64,000 nucleotides of DNA from Marthasterias glacialis (taxonomy: Eukaryota; Echinodermata; Asteroidea; Forcipulatida; Asteriidae). This document shows positions 1-10,709 of this stretch, piece after piece; the stretch's first letter is position 1, and each line of letters starts with the position of its first letter. The stretch covers positions 1,719,800 to 1,783,799 of the forward strand of contig OU452239.1 in assembly GCA_911728455.2 (NCBI GenBank), written 5' to 3'. A model generated the notes under the pieces. That model had not been told where the DNA came from and searched no databases. It saw only the letters and a list, made by a program, of their open reading frames with translations. The position numbers were made by a program, and so were the translations under genes.

Positions 1-165
1 CAACATTCATTGAAAAACACAACAAAATGCACATAAGATGTGGGGAAGGCTAGACTGAGGAGGAAAATAAAATGATTTTCCTATAACCAAGAGATTCAGT
101 CTTCCAGTAAAAAGGTTTTAAAAAGTTTTAGACAAGCATTTACACATGAAAGATTAAAAACATTA
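1..165. repeat. Fragment of a dispersed repeat (partner at 19.3-19.5 kb)
   Basis: The phrase ACATAAGATG followed by GGGGAAGGC occurs here and again near 19440-19475, with a loosely similar order of blocks downstream (an AGACAAGCAT / AAACAAGTAT block). The second copy starts with a TTATATAGCGCC phrase like the SINE A tail in reverse. The class is not recognised. Similarity is patchy, so this is a tentative pair. Confidence 0.3.
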
Positions 166-182
166 ACATTAATTTACAGACT

Positions 183-365
183 TATGGCGGACAAGTCTTT
201 TTAGAGTGGAACATTTTCTTTTTCACACGATTCAGAGTGAAGTTTACTCAAACTTCACTCTAAAAGAGCAAACTAGAGATAAGTGCACTCTGAAAAGAGT
301 GAAAATTACACCACCACTCGGGCAAGAGAGTGATGTTTTCACTCTTTTACATTAAGAGAATAGTG
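183..365. mobile_element. MITE N, copy 1 (left end missing)
   Basis: The segment is built from repeated AGAGTGAA / TTCACTCT motifs and matches the right three quarters of the complete copy at 62106-62350. Shared landmarks are ATGGCG(G/A)ACAA, TTTTTAGAGTG, the CCACTC-GGCAAG block and an ACTCTTTTACATTAAGAGA right end. No coding capacity. It is read as a non-autonomous inverted-repeat DNA element whose left end has been lost. Confidence 0.6.
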
Positions 366-1008
366 TCAGAGGAAGTTGAAAAACACTGAACAAACTATGT
401 GTGTGTGGCCATTTCCTCTTTTGTTGTTGTTGAAATTTCCAAGTTGCATGCCTGCAGATAACATCTGTATGTGTATGTAATTACGGTTATAATGTAAGTG
501 TTTCTCAACTTAGAGAATTTTAAATGCATTCAGCATCAGAATGGTATCATGGCTGATTTGTTGGTTGGACAAAAAGAAATCCCTGTGCGATAAGGCTTCG
601 AAAATAATTACCACTCACTGGGCAGGTTGTAAATAAATCACCCAAGATCAAGATGTATGGGCACAAGTGTTGAACCTGACAGTGGTAAGGGAATTAGAGG
701 CAGACTCCTCCTCCTATGGTCTATAAAAACTTACTGTGGTGGGGTCTGAAGATCAGAAATATGCTCTGGTAGAGCGACAGCCGAGGTGGGGGGGGGGGGG
801 TTGTGGAGTGGCAATGTTGTTCACAGGTGCGTCACAAAACAAAATACTTGAATTTCTGTATTTGTTTTGTTGTCACTCTTGAACTTTGCGTGTGTGACTT
901 ACGTTAAAGGTGCTACGTGCCACGCGCTCTGTGAACAAGTTGATACACTTCATATCTGTGGCCCTCTTGTGGCTCAGATTGTTGAGCAAAACCTGCTGGT
1001 AATGTACA
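366..1008. other. No gene recognised
   Basis: AT-rich sequence with a G run near 788-801. No coding pattern, RNA gene or repeat family is recognised here. Confidence 0.4.
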
Positions 1009-1130
1009 TGTGCGATAAAGACCCTCGCCTTTGGCTTGGGCCTTTATATCACCTGGGCCGTGACACTGAAAGTTTTAAACAGCCAATTAAGACCTCGTCG
1101 CCACTCTTTATTCCCTTATTAATGATCGTT
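1009..1130 (+). repeat. Diverged dispersed repeat Z, copy 1
   Basis: It resembles 58568-58682 along about 110 bases. Shared landmarks in order are GATAAAG, a GGCC(G/A)(T/C)GAC block, GATTTTAAAC/AGTTTTAAAC, CC(A/G)(A/T)TT, and CACTCTTTATTCC versus CACTGCTCTTTTATTCC. Reading frames through it are not shared between the copies, so an old dispersed repeat is more likely than a gene. Confidence 0.45.
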
Positions 1131-1148
1131 GAGTAAGTTGACAGGATT

Positions 1149-1173
1149 CCCCCCCCCCCCCCCCCCCCCCCCC
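1149..1173. repeat. Poly(C) run of 25
   Basis: An uninterrupted run of 25 C residues, the longest C/G homopolymer in the window. Shorter G or C runs occur near 788, 2550, 9270, 51540, 54170 and 56105. Confidence 0.95.
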
Positions 1174-1710
1174 ATTAGTGTCTCAAATGAAAGTTTGTAA
1201 ATTCCTCCACTTACGGAAAATAGCTATTTCATATTTACCACATTTTTTTACCACCACTTTCCTTGGCAAAAAATCAGGCAATGTAACTTTAAGTCATCAT
1301 TCCATTGCAGTGATTTTCCAGGTGATTGGGTTATTTTTTTTCTTCTCTTCTTCTCCTCAAATCACGGGGGCAAACTCATGCAGCAGTACAACCAGAGAGA
1401 TTTTATTTAGGTCACAACCCAGTGGAATTAAGGAATTGCTGGCAAGCTTGTAATAAAATTAACATAACATTTTTGTATGTAAAGGTTTTTTTTTTCTCTG
1501 TGTTTTTTTTTTTTTTTTTTGGGGGGGGGACGATGGTTTCCATGTGGACTAGGGAGTTGGGCGAGGGTTGATTTCATATTTTCCCCCCTTCAGGTCTGAC
1601 TGCTGACGAGGGTAGTTGAATTCATGGACACTGTTCAAAATGGTTCTTTCGTACTGTACCTTCCATGGTAAACGGAGAGGCACTTGTAGTGGAAAATGTT
1701 TGTCAATATC

Positions 1711-1880
1711 GGGGTTGGAATTTTACTCTGGACCACAGGCCCAAGGCCAGTGATTTTAGCATCGGGCCAGTAAACTCACGACCAGCCAAGTCCAGAAGAA
1801 GTTAGAGACTTTGGACAACTGTAAAAGTTGTTTTGAATGTTGATATATCTTTGGTAGACTATAAAAGACACAAAAATATG
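1711..1880 (+). mobile_element. hAT-like element L, copy 1 (fragment)
   Basis: It carries the diagnostic L block: TTTTACTCTGGACCACAGGC, then GGCCAGTGATTTTAG, then GGGCCAGTAAACTCA. This matches the left part of the complete copy at 7437-7852. The terminal CAGGGCTTG has decayed to GGGGTTGG and the right end is missing. Confidence 0.6.
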
Positions 1881-1933
1881 GGGGAAAATACTGAGAAACC
1901 TAGCAGGCACTCAGGTTGATTATGCTCTGTTTA

Positions 1934-1937
1934 CTTG

Positions 1938-1968
<31 letters not shown>

Positions 1969-2118
1969 TCGATTCATGATTGCTAATATTTATTTATTTA
2001 TTTATTTATTTATTTTTTCTTGGGGGAGGAGGGCTTTATTACAATATTTTTGCACCTTGATATTGACACAAACACTAAAAATTATGATTTTTTTTATTAT
2101 TTATTTATTTATTTATTT
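1934..2118. repeat. (TTTA)n microsatellites
   Basis: Three tracts of TTTA/TTAT repeats (about 1936-1970, 1989-2015 and 2093-2118) are separated by unique sequence. The open frame across them translates to Leu-Phe-Ile-Tyr repeats and is an artefact of the 4-bp unit. Confidence 0.9.
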
Positions 2119-2119
2119 T

Positions 2120-3647
2120 TTTTTAAGTTCTTTAAAAATGCTGATAACTTTGGACGATGCCTAAGATTAAGCTGATTTAAGATCATTGTTAAAACTCAAA
2201 TGTTGTTGGTGCTTATTTTTAGTAAGAAAGATTTTAGATTTAAGTCAATGTCACATGTACATGTAGGAAACATTCATAAACAGAAAATTATTTATGTATG
2301 GTAAAGTTTCTGCTAAGCTAGTTATTGCTGTGCTAACTACATTTGAGTGTTTGGCGGGCTGTCAGGCTCTCCCTGTCTCAAACTAAATTGGATACATGTG
2401 TTCATGACATTAGATTAAGCCAGCCTCTAGGGCAGCCTTAAGTGTTTCTCTAGCAAGGGCAGTTATTGGCCAGCAGGGCCAGACAATTAGCAGTATGGCC
2501 AATCAGAGGCCGGGTTACTCAGAAGTGGTTATGGGAGGTGAAAGATTGAGGGGGGGGGGGGTGGTTTGGGAGGAAAGCAGTGGTGTGTGTTTTGTCCATT
2601 CAGTGATGTAGTGGCTGGTTCTTGCCATTGGTTGTGTACAAGCATGGCTTGTTTGATTGTCAGGATGACTGTCATGACTGAGTCCAGCTTACTCCACACA
2701 AGGGTACCATGTTAACAAGTATCAGTCAATGTTTGTTTAGCTGAAGCAATAAGCTATTAAGGACAGACAAGTTGTCAAGTTGCTCAACATAGGGCCCCAG
2801 TCAGATCCTAGCTCCAGTTCCCGTCATTAGCTTGTGTACTGTGCTGCAGGACCTTGAAGTTTGAAGGATTGATTGCCCAGAAGACGGAACTTCATGCACA
2901 AGTAGCTGGAGCCGTGAGTGGATGGACTCATTCCTCTGGCTGAGCTGGGCTGGTTTAGCTGAAGAGCAGCCTGTTTCTCAGGATTGAATCTTGGGACTAA
3001 TTGTGATGCGCAAAATAAATACCAACGACTTTTAAAACTTCGCTGCACGCTTTCTTTTTACAACCGCTGTGAGACTTCGGTGTGCAACTACACATCAGTT
3101 TCTGTCCTTGTGCTACTGTATCAGCAACTTGTCAAGTTATTGAAAAGGAGTGCGGTTTGACTTTGTGGACACAGGTATTTCTTATATTATAGGTTGCTCA
3201 TAAACGGGTGACTTAGTATCGGACGGAGCAGCAACGATTCCGGGGATCTTGTTTGTCTTCTTAATCTCTGATTTGCTAATTGTAAGGAGAACTTTTGCGT
3301 GAAGACTTTTTGGTTAGCAAAATTTGACCGACTTTCGAAGCCTTTGAAGTTGAGGTTGTGATCAATTCAGTAACGGACTTGTGATCCTGCTGCTTGCTGT
3401 GTGGTTTGTCATCAGAATCAACGGAAGTAACTTTTTTTTAAAGCCATATCTTCAGAGGAAGTGAACTGATGTTTGTTGCATGGGTTTGGTGAAAGTTTGG
3501 ACGCAACTGTATCTAGCCGAAACGGATGATTGTAACCTGTCACTGTTAAAGGGGTGAGTTTTGTTTCATGCAAGTAATTATTTGAATTTGGAGGTACAAA
3601 ATCACTCCTATTTGTAGCAAAATGGTCATAGATATACATGTATTACA
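2120..3647. other. Unique-looking sequence, no supported gene
   Basis: No repeat family is recognised over this stretch. From about 2800 it is richer in GC and free of microsatellites, and a GTGAGT donor-like site sits near 3553. That would fit a non-coding (5'UTR-type) exon, but donor-like hexamers are expected by chance at this length and no coding frame supports it. Confidence 0.3.
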
Positions 3648-3740
3648 TGGCTTGTAATTTACTCTGGACCGCAGGCTCGAGGCCAGTGAATTTAGTGTCG
3701 GGGCCAGTAAACTCAATACTGGACAACTTTGGTGTTCTAA
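3648..3740 (+). mobile_element. hAT-like element L, copy 2 (fragment)
   Basis: It holds the L-family block ACTCTGGACCGCAGGC, GAGGCCAGTGAATTTAG and GGGGCCAGTAAACTCA-TACTGGACAA, as at 7437. Only the left ~90 bases are recognisable. Confidence 0.6.
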
Positions 3741-4110
3741 ATCTCGTTTTTCACGAAAACTTTATTTGAGGAGATATGAACTTGTTGCACCGACAGGACG
3801 ATATGCGTGCTGATTTTTTTTGTATTATAGTGTTATTGTAGTTTTACATATATACAATAATGTGTAGTTTGTCTCACCAATTGGTTTTACCAATGGATGG
3901 GTTGCACATGATGTCAACAGTGGGAACAATCAGCCACCTTTGATGACAATGACTGCACAATTTTTACCACGCAACTGTGCGTTACACTTGAGTACTGCAT
4001 GCGGCATGCATGCGTTTCATGATCTCCTTCGATGATTGGTTGGTAAGCAATTCAAGCTGCGTTTAAATTTACAGAGATTGACGCGGTTACAGGCCAAAAA
4101 TTGTCAAACA

Positions 4111-4296
4111 TGATCTAAAATTAGTTTTCGTCTCAGTGAGACAAAAACTATGCCTATAGGAATGGGTACAAAAATGCTGAATGTATTTTTAGCGTTTCAG
4201 CTGACATTTTCACAGGTTGGTTTTATTATAAATATCTTGATTTGTGCAAAGAATGGAAGCATTTACAGTCAGTTTACCAATGTTGAGCTGGGGCTT
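4111..4296 (+). mobile_element. TTAA MITE E, copy 1 (left half missing)
   Basis: It starts near the central palindrome of family E (GTCTCAGTGAGAC at about 4130-4142). It then runs through CTGACATTTTCACAGGTTGG and ATGGAAGCATTTACAGTCAG to the right inverted repeat ACCAATGTTGAGCTGGGGCT. The final TTAA is changed to TTCA. Complete copies are at 35064, 40214 and 50540. Confidence 0.8.
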
Positions 4297-4570
4297 CATG
4301 TTTGTACTTCCACTACCATCATTGACAGCGGTTTCAAGTTCCCTTAAAACTTGAGGAAAATGACAAACTTGTTATCTGAAGTGACAGATTCAGCTTCTCA
4401 AAACAGGTGAATTTAGGACACTAGGTGGCAGCAGACATGCCATGTATATTTCCATTGTTTACAAATTTCGGATTGTGCGCACACTTCCGGCAAATTGGAT
4501 AGACCTGGTAAGTCTTCTGCCATCATGAGTCTGCAAAAGTCTCCCATTCCTGTAGGCTAAATACATGCAG

Positions 4571-4604
4571 ATTAAAAAAACAAACAAACAAACAAACAAA
4601 AAAA
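4571..4604. repeat. (CAAA)n microsatellite
   Basis: Imperfect CAAA/AAAC repeats. The open frame on the minus strand that reads Phe-Val-Cys-Leu repeats is created by this tract. Confidence 0.85.
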
Positions 4605-5040
4605 CAACACCATAAGCTACTGCTTCAATGCTGAAACACAGCAATTCATATGGTGTCATACAATCTGAAGTCAAAAGTTATTAAAATATAAACATGTTTG
4701 ATGCTGCAAGATGATTCAGGCACGAGATTTCTCAGGATTTATTTTGTTTTCAGGATTTTCTGAAAACTTTGAGCCTTCAATGTTCCTGGAAGCAGTAACC
4801 AAATAGTGAAAGAAATACTCCACATTGTCCAAACCTGTAGTCTTATATTGCTGGTGATGCACAGAGTCTGTAAACCTCCCAAACATCTGGGAGGTTCCAG
4901 GTCTAGATTTAGAAAGAAGCCAGTCCGGCAAGCCATTTTCCAGGAATGTTTACATCCATCAAATCTCATCCCTGATGATTCCTGTTACTTTCATGCTGCT
5001 ACATGTACTCTCTCTCTCTACATAATATACATAACATGTA

Positions 5041-5245
5041 GAGAGTATATTATTTGTGTTTTTACCGATGTGTGTTAAGCAACGTATACTCAGTACTTTC
5101 CCGAGTCCTGAGAGAAAAAAAAAATGCACAGGCATATTTCTTGAGTGGGATTCGAACCCACCTTTTTCATTCTAGAGCAGATGTCTTGCCAACTAGACCA
5201 CTGAGATTGCCCGGCAGCTAGAGGCAGTTCAAATTCAACATTTTA
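5041..5245 (-). mobile_element. tRNA-headed SINE X, copy 1 (uninterrupted)
   Basis: Read on the minus strand, the head has tRNA-like promoter boxes: an A-box-like TGGTCTAGTTGGCAAGAC and a B box GTGGGTTCGAATCCC. The body on the plus strand reads CGTATACTCAGTACTTTCCC, GAGTCCTGAGAG and ACAGGCATATTTCTTGAG. The cloverleaf is not restored (acceptor and anticodon stems do not pair), so this is a SINE rather than a tRNA gene. The copy at 5300-5695 has the same order with an insertion. Confidence 0.7.
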
Positions 5246-5299
5246 GCAGTGAGTACTGCATCAATGTTAATAGATATGTTAAGTTTGTATCCAGGATAA

Positions 5300-5695
5300 T
5301 GAATATTATTTGTTTTTGCCCATACACTGATGTGTGTTAAGCACTGTATTGACCTAATTCACCTGACGTCATCATCACAATAATCTTGGTTGTGCCATTT
5401 TGGTGGCCAACATCACTAAGTTATTCAGTGAAGAGCGCATTTTAGGAGACGCGGCGTTTACACGTAAACCTATTGACCACCGAAATGGTGAGCATGGCAC
5501 AGTCGGCGCATGTGACGTGCGTGCAAGGGGTCAATACTCAGTATTTTCCCGAGTCCTGTGAAAACAAATCCACAGGCATATTACTTGGGTGGGATTCGAA
5601 CCCACGACCATTGCCATTCTAGAGCAGATGTCTTACCACTAGACCACTTAGCTTGCCAGTAGCAAGAGGCAGTTCGAATCCTATTTGCATCAGGG
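5300..5695 (-). mobile_element. tRNA-headed SINE X, copy 2, split by element Y
   Basis: It has the same block order as copy 1: GATGTGTGTTAAGCA, then ACTCAGTATTTTCCCGAGTC, ACAGGCATATTACTTGGGTG and the B box GGTTCGAATCC in reverse. The stretch GCACTGTA/TACTCAG is interrupted by 186 bp (5349-5534), with TA on both sides. Copy 1 serves as the empty site (CGTATACTCAG). The tRNA-like head is at about 5582-5657, minus strand. Confidence 0.7.
5349..5534. mobile_element. MITE Y nested in SINE X copy 2, TA target duplication
   Basis: The element begins TTGACCTAATTCACC and ends GCAAGGGGTCAA, giving short inverted ends TTGACC/GGTCAA. Further in, a GACGTCA block and a GTGACGTGC block continue the pairing. 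It is flanked by TA (5347-5348 and 5535-5536), and removing it restores the sequence seen in SINE X copy 1. A truncated copy in the opposite orientation lies at 24969-25003. The TA duplication suggests a Tc1/mariner-type helper (inference). Confidence 0.7.
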
Positions 5696-5898
5696 ATTGA
5701 GAATACTATGTTTCTGTTAAGAGAGTATCTTGAACACAGTTCAAGTAGTAAGCTGCCGACAAGCTTCTAATGAGCCAAAACAAGAGAAGAAAAACTCCCA
5801 GGATTGTGGTCTCTGATCTTAGTGTACCTCCTTCTGGGATTATTGTGTTTTTGGGTCTCACGGTTTGAGCAAACTCCAACCCAACAAACGCTTAATGA

Positions 5899-6123
5899 AC
5901 TGATTTGAACCCTTCGCTGTTAAAACACAAACGTCTGCAAAACATCAGCAATGCGTTCCTGAGATTGATACCAGCAAGCCAGACAGACCCTGAGGAGCAA
6001 ACTACGTCTTACGGTACTCCATATTCCATATATCCCCCGTCCTCTCCTTCACTCTCGATCTTCACCAAAGCCAAGGCCAAGATTAAGCGGCAGGGCAGTC
6101 TGGGAGCTTGGCTCCCTCAGTAA
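5899..6123 (+). CDS. Candidate coding exon, unrecognised protein (unproven)
   Basis: A frame open from 5899 to a TAA at 6121 has exon-like codon use from about 5948 onward and overlaps no repeat. The peptide is polar and Pro/Ser-rich (an Y-G-T-P-Y-S-I-Y-P-P-S-S-P-S stretch), then basic (A-K-A-K-I-K-R-Q-G-S), a plausible linker with a phospho-serine motif. It could end at the TAA as a terminal exon, or at a CA|GTAAAA donor at 6119. No ATG is present, and the possible acceptor AGs near 5949 lack a strong pyrimidine tract. I do not recognise a family and it may be chance. Confidence 0.22.
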   Translation, partial: TDLNPSLLKHKRLQNISNAFLRLIPASQTDPEEQTTSYGTPYSIYPPSSPSLSIFTKAKAKIKRQGSLGAWLPQ

Positions 6124-6351
6124 AACCCCCTGAAGGAGGGAAGAATTTCTTCAGACAGAGATGGAGAGTTTTGGTTTGATGCTTGTCAAATTTGACAATG
6201 AACATCGATGATTGAGTGACGCTAGAATACTCCAGCAATGTGGCTGAGTTGAACTCTAGGATCTACAAAGATATGTAAAAGGTTAAAGGAATGGTCTTAG
6301 ATCATTGACAGCCCCTAATATTTGGAGGCAGAAAAGTACTGAATTGTTCAC

Positions 6352-6883
6352 TTAAAAGTAGAACACAGGCTAGGTATTCATCGAAATTTGTTTCTGATAG
6401 CATCAGTCTGGAAGCTTACTGATTATGAAGTTGATACCAGTACCAATCTTCCGTAGAAAGGTTGCGTGACCCCGGGAAAAGTTCGTTTCGCAGCCATGTT
6501 GGGTCCAGCCATGTACAGACTTGGTAGCTGACGCGTCGTCTGCTGAGTGATTTCCAGCGTCTGTTTGTGCATTCAGCATTAGATAAAGGTCTCGGGTGTG
6601 TTATGTGAAACCTCTTTATAGAAATATTATTTGTCTGAAACATTGTGAAAGTCGAGAAAATAGAATTTGAAGACCTCAATTTTAATTTCGGTTGTGACAA
6701 TCGAAATTAAGATCAATGTGTTTACATGCTGAAAAGTGTGCACGGTTTCTCACTATTTTCTCGTGACTCGGACGACGGATTAAGCCCAAAATTTCACAGG
6801 TTTGTTTTTTCATGTATATTTTGAGATACACAAAGTAAGAATACTGCCCTATCAGCTTTACCAATCCTGTATTTTGCCTTTAA
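6352..6883 (+). mobile_element. TTAA MITE F, copy 1, split by element H
   Basis: The left end TTAAAAGTAGAACACAGGCT and right end TACCAATCCTGTATTTTGCC plus TTAA match the intact copy at 48473-48853. Internal landmarks are TGCTTACTGATTATGAAGTT, GTCGAGAAAATAGAATTTGA and TTTTCACAGGTTTGTTTTTT. The body is interrupted at 6456-6618 by element H. No coding capacity. Removing H gives about 370 bp, the length of copy 2. Confidence 0.8.
6456..6618. mobile_element. MITE H nested in F1
   Basis: The 163-bp insertion has imperfect inverted ends: GAAAGGTTGCGTGAC on the left and GTTATGTGAAACCTCTTTA on the right. TA lies on each side (6454-6455 and 6619-6620). Its right half recurs at 16752-16872, where the end reads GTGACGTCACGTGAAACCTC, so the original end was probably palindromic around GTGACGTCAC. 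Copies F2 and F3 show the uninterrupted host sequence. Confidence 0.65.
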
Positions 6884-7436
6884 ACATCACATGGTGTGAC
6901 TTTCTTGCCACGATGGCAGCGGTGGTTGCGATGACTGATGTTTCCTAATAAATTGATGTTTCTACTGTACTGTTTATAATTACCTTATAACTATCTTTTC
7001 TCTAATGTTTAAAATGTGTAATTTGTATGGATTCTTTTTATTGTTTTCAAATTGTTTAGCACCCAGGAGCATGTTTTATGGACCGATGTCTATGAATGTT
7101 CATGGTTATTATTAGTATTAGCTGATGTCCCGAAGATCTAAACTTAACAAAAGAAATTCATTTGTGAAATATTGAAGTATGAGAATCCTTGCAATGAGAC
7201 AGGGATGACATTTCTCCAGATATTTCATGATTTCTGGGTTTTACACAATAGTTTTATGGATTTTTTAAAACTTTTTTTGTTTGATTTTTTAAATGTTATT
7301 TACAACATCCAGGCCCTTGTAAAGCCTTAACACAGTACATGTACTGTATTTTGACCACACCAAGGTGCTTGCCCCACCTATATTTTAAGCACAGAATGCT
7401 GCCATTGATGTGGGTTATGGCATGGTAGGTACTAAC
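6884..7436. other. No gene recognised
   Basis: AT-rich sequence with no repeat family or coding pattern that I can identify. Confidence 0.4.
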
Positions 7437-7852
7437 CAGGGCTTGAATTTTACACTGGACCACAGGCCCGAGGCCAGTGATTTAAGACTCGGGCCAGTAA
7501 ACTCAAGACTGGACAAGTCCAGTGGTCTTGTGTTTTTCAAGTGAATAATAATACCTCACTGTGTATTATCTTTAAGAAAAAGAAACACGAGAAACGATGT
7601 TCAAAATGTTGACTTTGAATCTGATCAATATCTTTCAAGTCTGTTGAGTATCAAAATATACTTACCCACAAGACAAATGAGACAAATCTTCTCTTAGTGC
7701 TTGTTCAAATAAAAACAGTTTCCATTTGAAACTTTGTAGAAAGTTCTTTCTCATTAAGATTCTGGTTGTGTAAAATAAATTCTGGTCCAGTAAAAAATAT
7801 TGAGCTACAAGCCCTGCGGTCTTGTGGAATTTTACCCCAAATTCGAGCCCTG
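7437..7852 (+). mobile_element. hAT-like non-autonomous element L, complete copy (416 bp)
   Basis: The ends are inverted: CAGGGCTTGAATTT at the left and AAATTCGAGCCCTG at the right (two mismatches in 14). Terminal CAGGG is typical of hAT-superfamily TIRs. Inside are two subterminal blocks, the GGCCAGTGA/GGGCCAGTAAACTCA block and, near the right end, GAGCTACAAGCCCTGCGGTC. No transposase frame. No clear 8-bp target duplication is visible, so the insertion is old or rearranged. A second copy in the opposite orientation is at 30690-31061. Confidence 0.75.
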
Positions 7853-8689
7853 CGAACCAAAATCTCCACCGGTGTTTCGTGGATTTATTTTCATCCACTG
7901 TCATCCCTGTACAAGAATAAAAGTTGTGCATACCATGTGAATCACAGAAGTCCTCTCCCAGCGAGGCTTGCCTGCAAAGCTTACCCACAGTGTGTGTATA
8001 GAGCAGTTAGGGCCTACCCATGGCTCTGGGAGTAACCTCCAACATGTCACTGAGATCTCCGCTGTGCAACAGCTGGATATTGGCCGAGGAGCTGGCCTTG
8101 CGAATTATGATTGCAACTGTACCGAGTGCCTAAACCCTGTTATTGAGTTAGCCCTGCATGCTAGGCTGGCTGGCCACATTGCATGGGTGCTGCTACCAGA
8201 CAGCCGTGGGTTTCTTTTGGCTTGGGTTTGGTGGTAGTTCTGGGGGATTTACTGTGCTGGTGTTGGTATGTGGTTGTTGTTTTGCGGCATGGTGAATGTT
8301 CTTGTGGAGTGAAACCATGGCGGTAGGTGATTGAAATCTACTTTGGGGAACAGGAGCGGGGACCAAAGTGAACTCCATTCATTGTATACATGTAAAGGTA
8401 AGATTTGGCTTCACTAAGTGTGCATTGAGTAACTGAACCCCTACTGTTCTAGTCATCAGAAGTCTTGGTAGATATTATAATGTAGGGCTTCACAGTACAT
8501 GTAGACATATGTTTGTCGACTCTGAAAATCGAGGACTTACCTTTGTTCTCCCATTGTTTGGACTCAGTTTTTTTTCTAAGCAACATTCCTATTGGTTTTG
8601 TACATGAAAGCAAAGCTAGGACATCCTCGCTCTGTCAAAACACTCAGATCCCTTTTGTTATTTAAGTTCTCAGTTTCAATATTTGTGCA
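7853..8689. other. No gene recognised
   Basis: Open frames near 7770-8240 show no recognisable domain and no splice context, and I regard them as chance. Confidence 0.4.
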
Positions 8690-9075
8690 TGTATGTAGTG
8701 TACAATATATACAGTACCTTGTGCCTAGAACCTGGTACCTTATACATGTACATTGTACCTTGTGTACCTTGCACCATGGAGGATGATTGTACCTTGTACC
8801 TAGAACTTTCAACCTAAAACCTTATACCTTGTACCTTGTACCTTGTACGAATGTACATTTTACCTTGCACAATGGAGGATGATTGTACCTTGTACCTTGT
8901 ACATTGTACCTTGTACCTTGTGGGTGCCTTGTGCCTTGTACCTTGTAACTTGTACCTTGTACCTTGTACCTTGTACCATGGAGAATGATTATACCTTGTA
9001 CCTAGAACTTTGCACCTTGAAACGTGTACATTGTACTTTGCACATTGTACATGTACCTTGTACCTTTCATCAAGT
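8690..9075. repeat. (CCTTGTA)n satellite-like tract
   Basis: Degenerate tandem repeats of CCTTGTA/TTGTACC extend over about 385 bp. They include at least three larger repeats containing CACCATGGAGGATGATTGTA or a variant (about 8769, 8868 and 8975). The 7-bp unit has thus been folded into a higher-order repeat of roughly 100 bp. Frames through it are low-complexity Cys/Thr/Leu peptides. Confidence 0.85.
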
Positions 9076-9255
9076 TGAGAGCACCAGATAAATATAACAT
9101 TTAACTTTTTCAGTGACTAGCCAGCAGGACTGCTGTGACAGCTTTTTTTTAACTAGGGATAGGGATACTTTTTAACATAAGTAGCCAACTGGACCACTTG
9201 GAGGTAGTTTGGACCAGTACACAGGTGGTTTTACCACATATAACATTAGGATAGG

Positions 9256-9456
9256 TAGTGGTGTAACTAGGGGGGGGGGGGGGGGCTGGGGGCCTGGACC
9301 CCCTCCCCCAATTCAGAACCCTTGGCCCCCCTCTTTCCCCCATAAGATAGAAAAGGTGCACAAATGAATGGTTCGATACATTAAATAGCCCCCCAAATGA
9401 TGCCTTTGCCCCAGCTTCCCCCCTCCCACCAATGAAATTGTCTGGTTATGCCACTG
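9256..9456. mobile_element. TAGTGG-type non-autonomous element FF (hAT-like ends)
   Basis: The left end TAGTGGTGTAACTAGGGGGG is matched by the inverted right end CTGGTTATGCCACTG, giving TIRs close to CAGTGGCRTAAC(C/T)AG, a common hAT-type end. The interior is C/G-rich (runs of G then C) and non-coding. No convincing 8-bp target duplication was found. Confidence 0.6.
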
Positions 9457-10709
9457 AAACTGGGAGAACACTTCCCATGGGAGATAACACCAGCCTCAGC
9501 TGTGCATGAAGTCAGTTTTAATGACGACAGTTATCCCCTTAAAGTTATTAACGCTGTGCACATCACTTCTGCTGCTGTTTATTTTGATGCTCAAGTGTTC
9601 ACTCCAAGCTGTCTTCTGTTTCCTGACCACTCCCAACATCTCCGCATCGAGATAACAACCACCTCCCATCCTCCTCAGGAAGCCCGATGATTATCTTCCC
9701 CTTTTACCTCCATCATAAACCCTCATCCTCGCTGACACCTGCTTCCTCCTTCCCCCCAAAAAGATACAAGAAGAAGTTTGGGGCTCACCTGATGTTGTTT
9801 CCCCTGATCTTGAGTGTCACTTTTAATGCCGGCTTCCTTCGGATTCTGTCTAGACTAGGGGGATATTTTGTTGTTGTTCAGGGGATGGAGCTGACACAAA
9901 AAAAAGTGATGACCTTGTTATGCTATCAATTACACACTTATCATTGCTTGGTCTTTATCTCTCTGCCCCCGCTCTTAGTCCCTCTCACTTCACAAGAGTG
10001 TCATCGTTGCATAGGAAATTGCGACATCTTCAATAGGTTTTGAGTGGGATGAGGAGTTTTTTTTTTGGAGAGGTATGCAGGGAGATGTTAGTAAGGTCAT
10101 GAAGTGTCTTGATTCTAGCGGGAACTCTGGTCTGAGCCGCTGATGTCTGACCAGTGACTCAATAGCGATAACGACAAGGAATTGTGTGGGCTGATAAATG
10201 AGGTCTTAATGATAACATCCAGATAAATGAGTTCTTAATGATAAATCGAGATGAATGACTTGGATAATGATGAATCTGAATTGAGGTTTCTTGAGAGTTG
10301 CTTGTTGACTCTATTTGTCCGTTTAAAACTACACCGGTGATCTTGTTTGAAGTCCTCGCAGATCGATTCAAGTGAAGGTTTTGCAAAGACGCTTTGAAAT
10401 CGAGATCTGATCCTCCTGGGATGTTTTGGAAGATGACAGTATCGGCACATGTACTTTGTTTATTTTGTTTGGATTTTTTCTGAAGACGATCAGAGCATAA
10501 TCGCATTGAGTTGTTTCACTGGTTCTTTTCAGAACTTTCCTTGTGGTTTGGACGATGGCAATGAGAAATTTAAAGCATTAAAAAAAAAAACTTGTAAATT
10601 GTCTTCTTAATGCGACCCTGCAGTTTTCTGTGCCCATCACACGTAAAACTCACCTTTTGTCTGTGCTGTTTTCAAGATTCAGTTTCTGTTCAATTGCAAA
10701 TATTTATGA
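9457..10709. other. No supported gene; two chance-like open frames
   Basis: Open frames at 9448-9690 and 9687-10043 (plus) have no recognisable domain, start context or splice sites. The rest is unique-looking AT-rich sequence. Confidence 0.35.

Noticed and set aside
9448-10043. Two successive plus-strand open frames
   Set aside because: No domain, no splice or start context, and no codon signal stronger than background.
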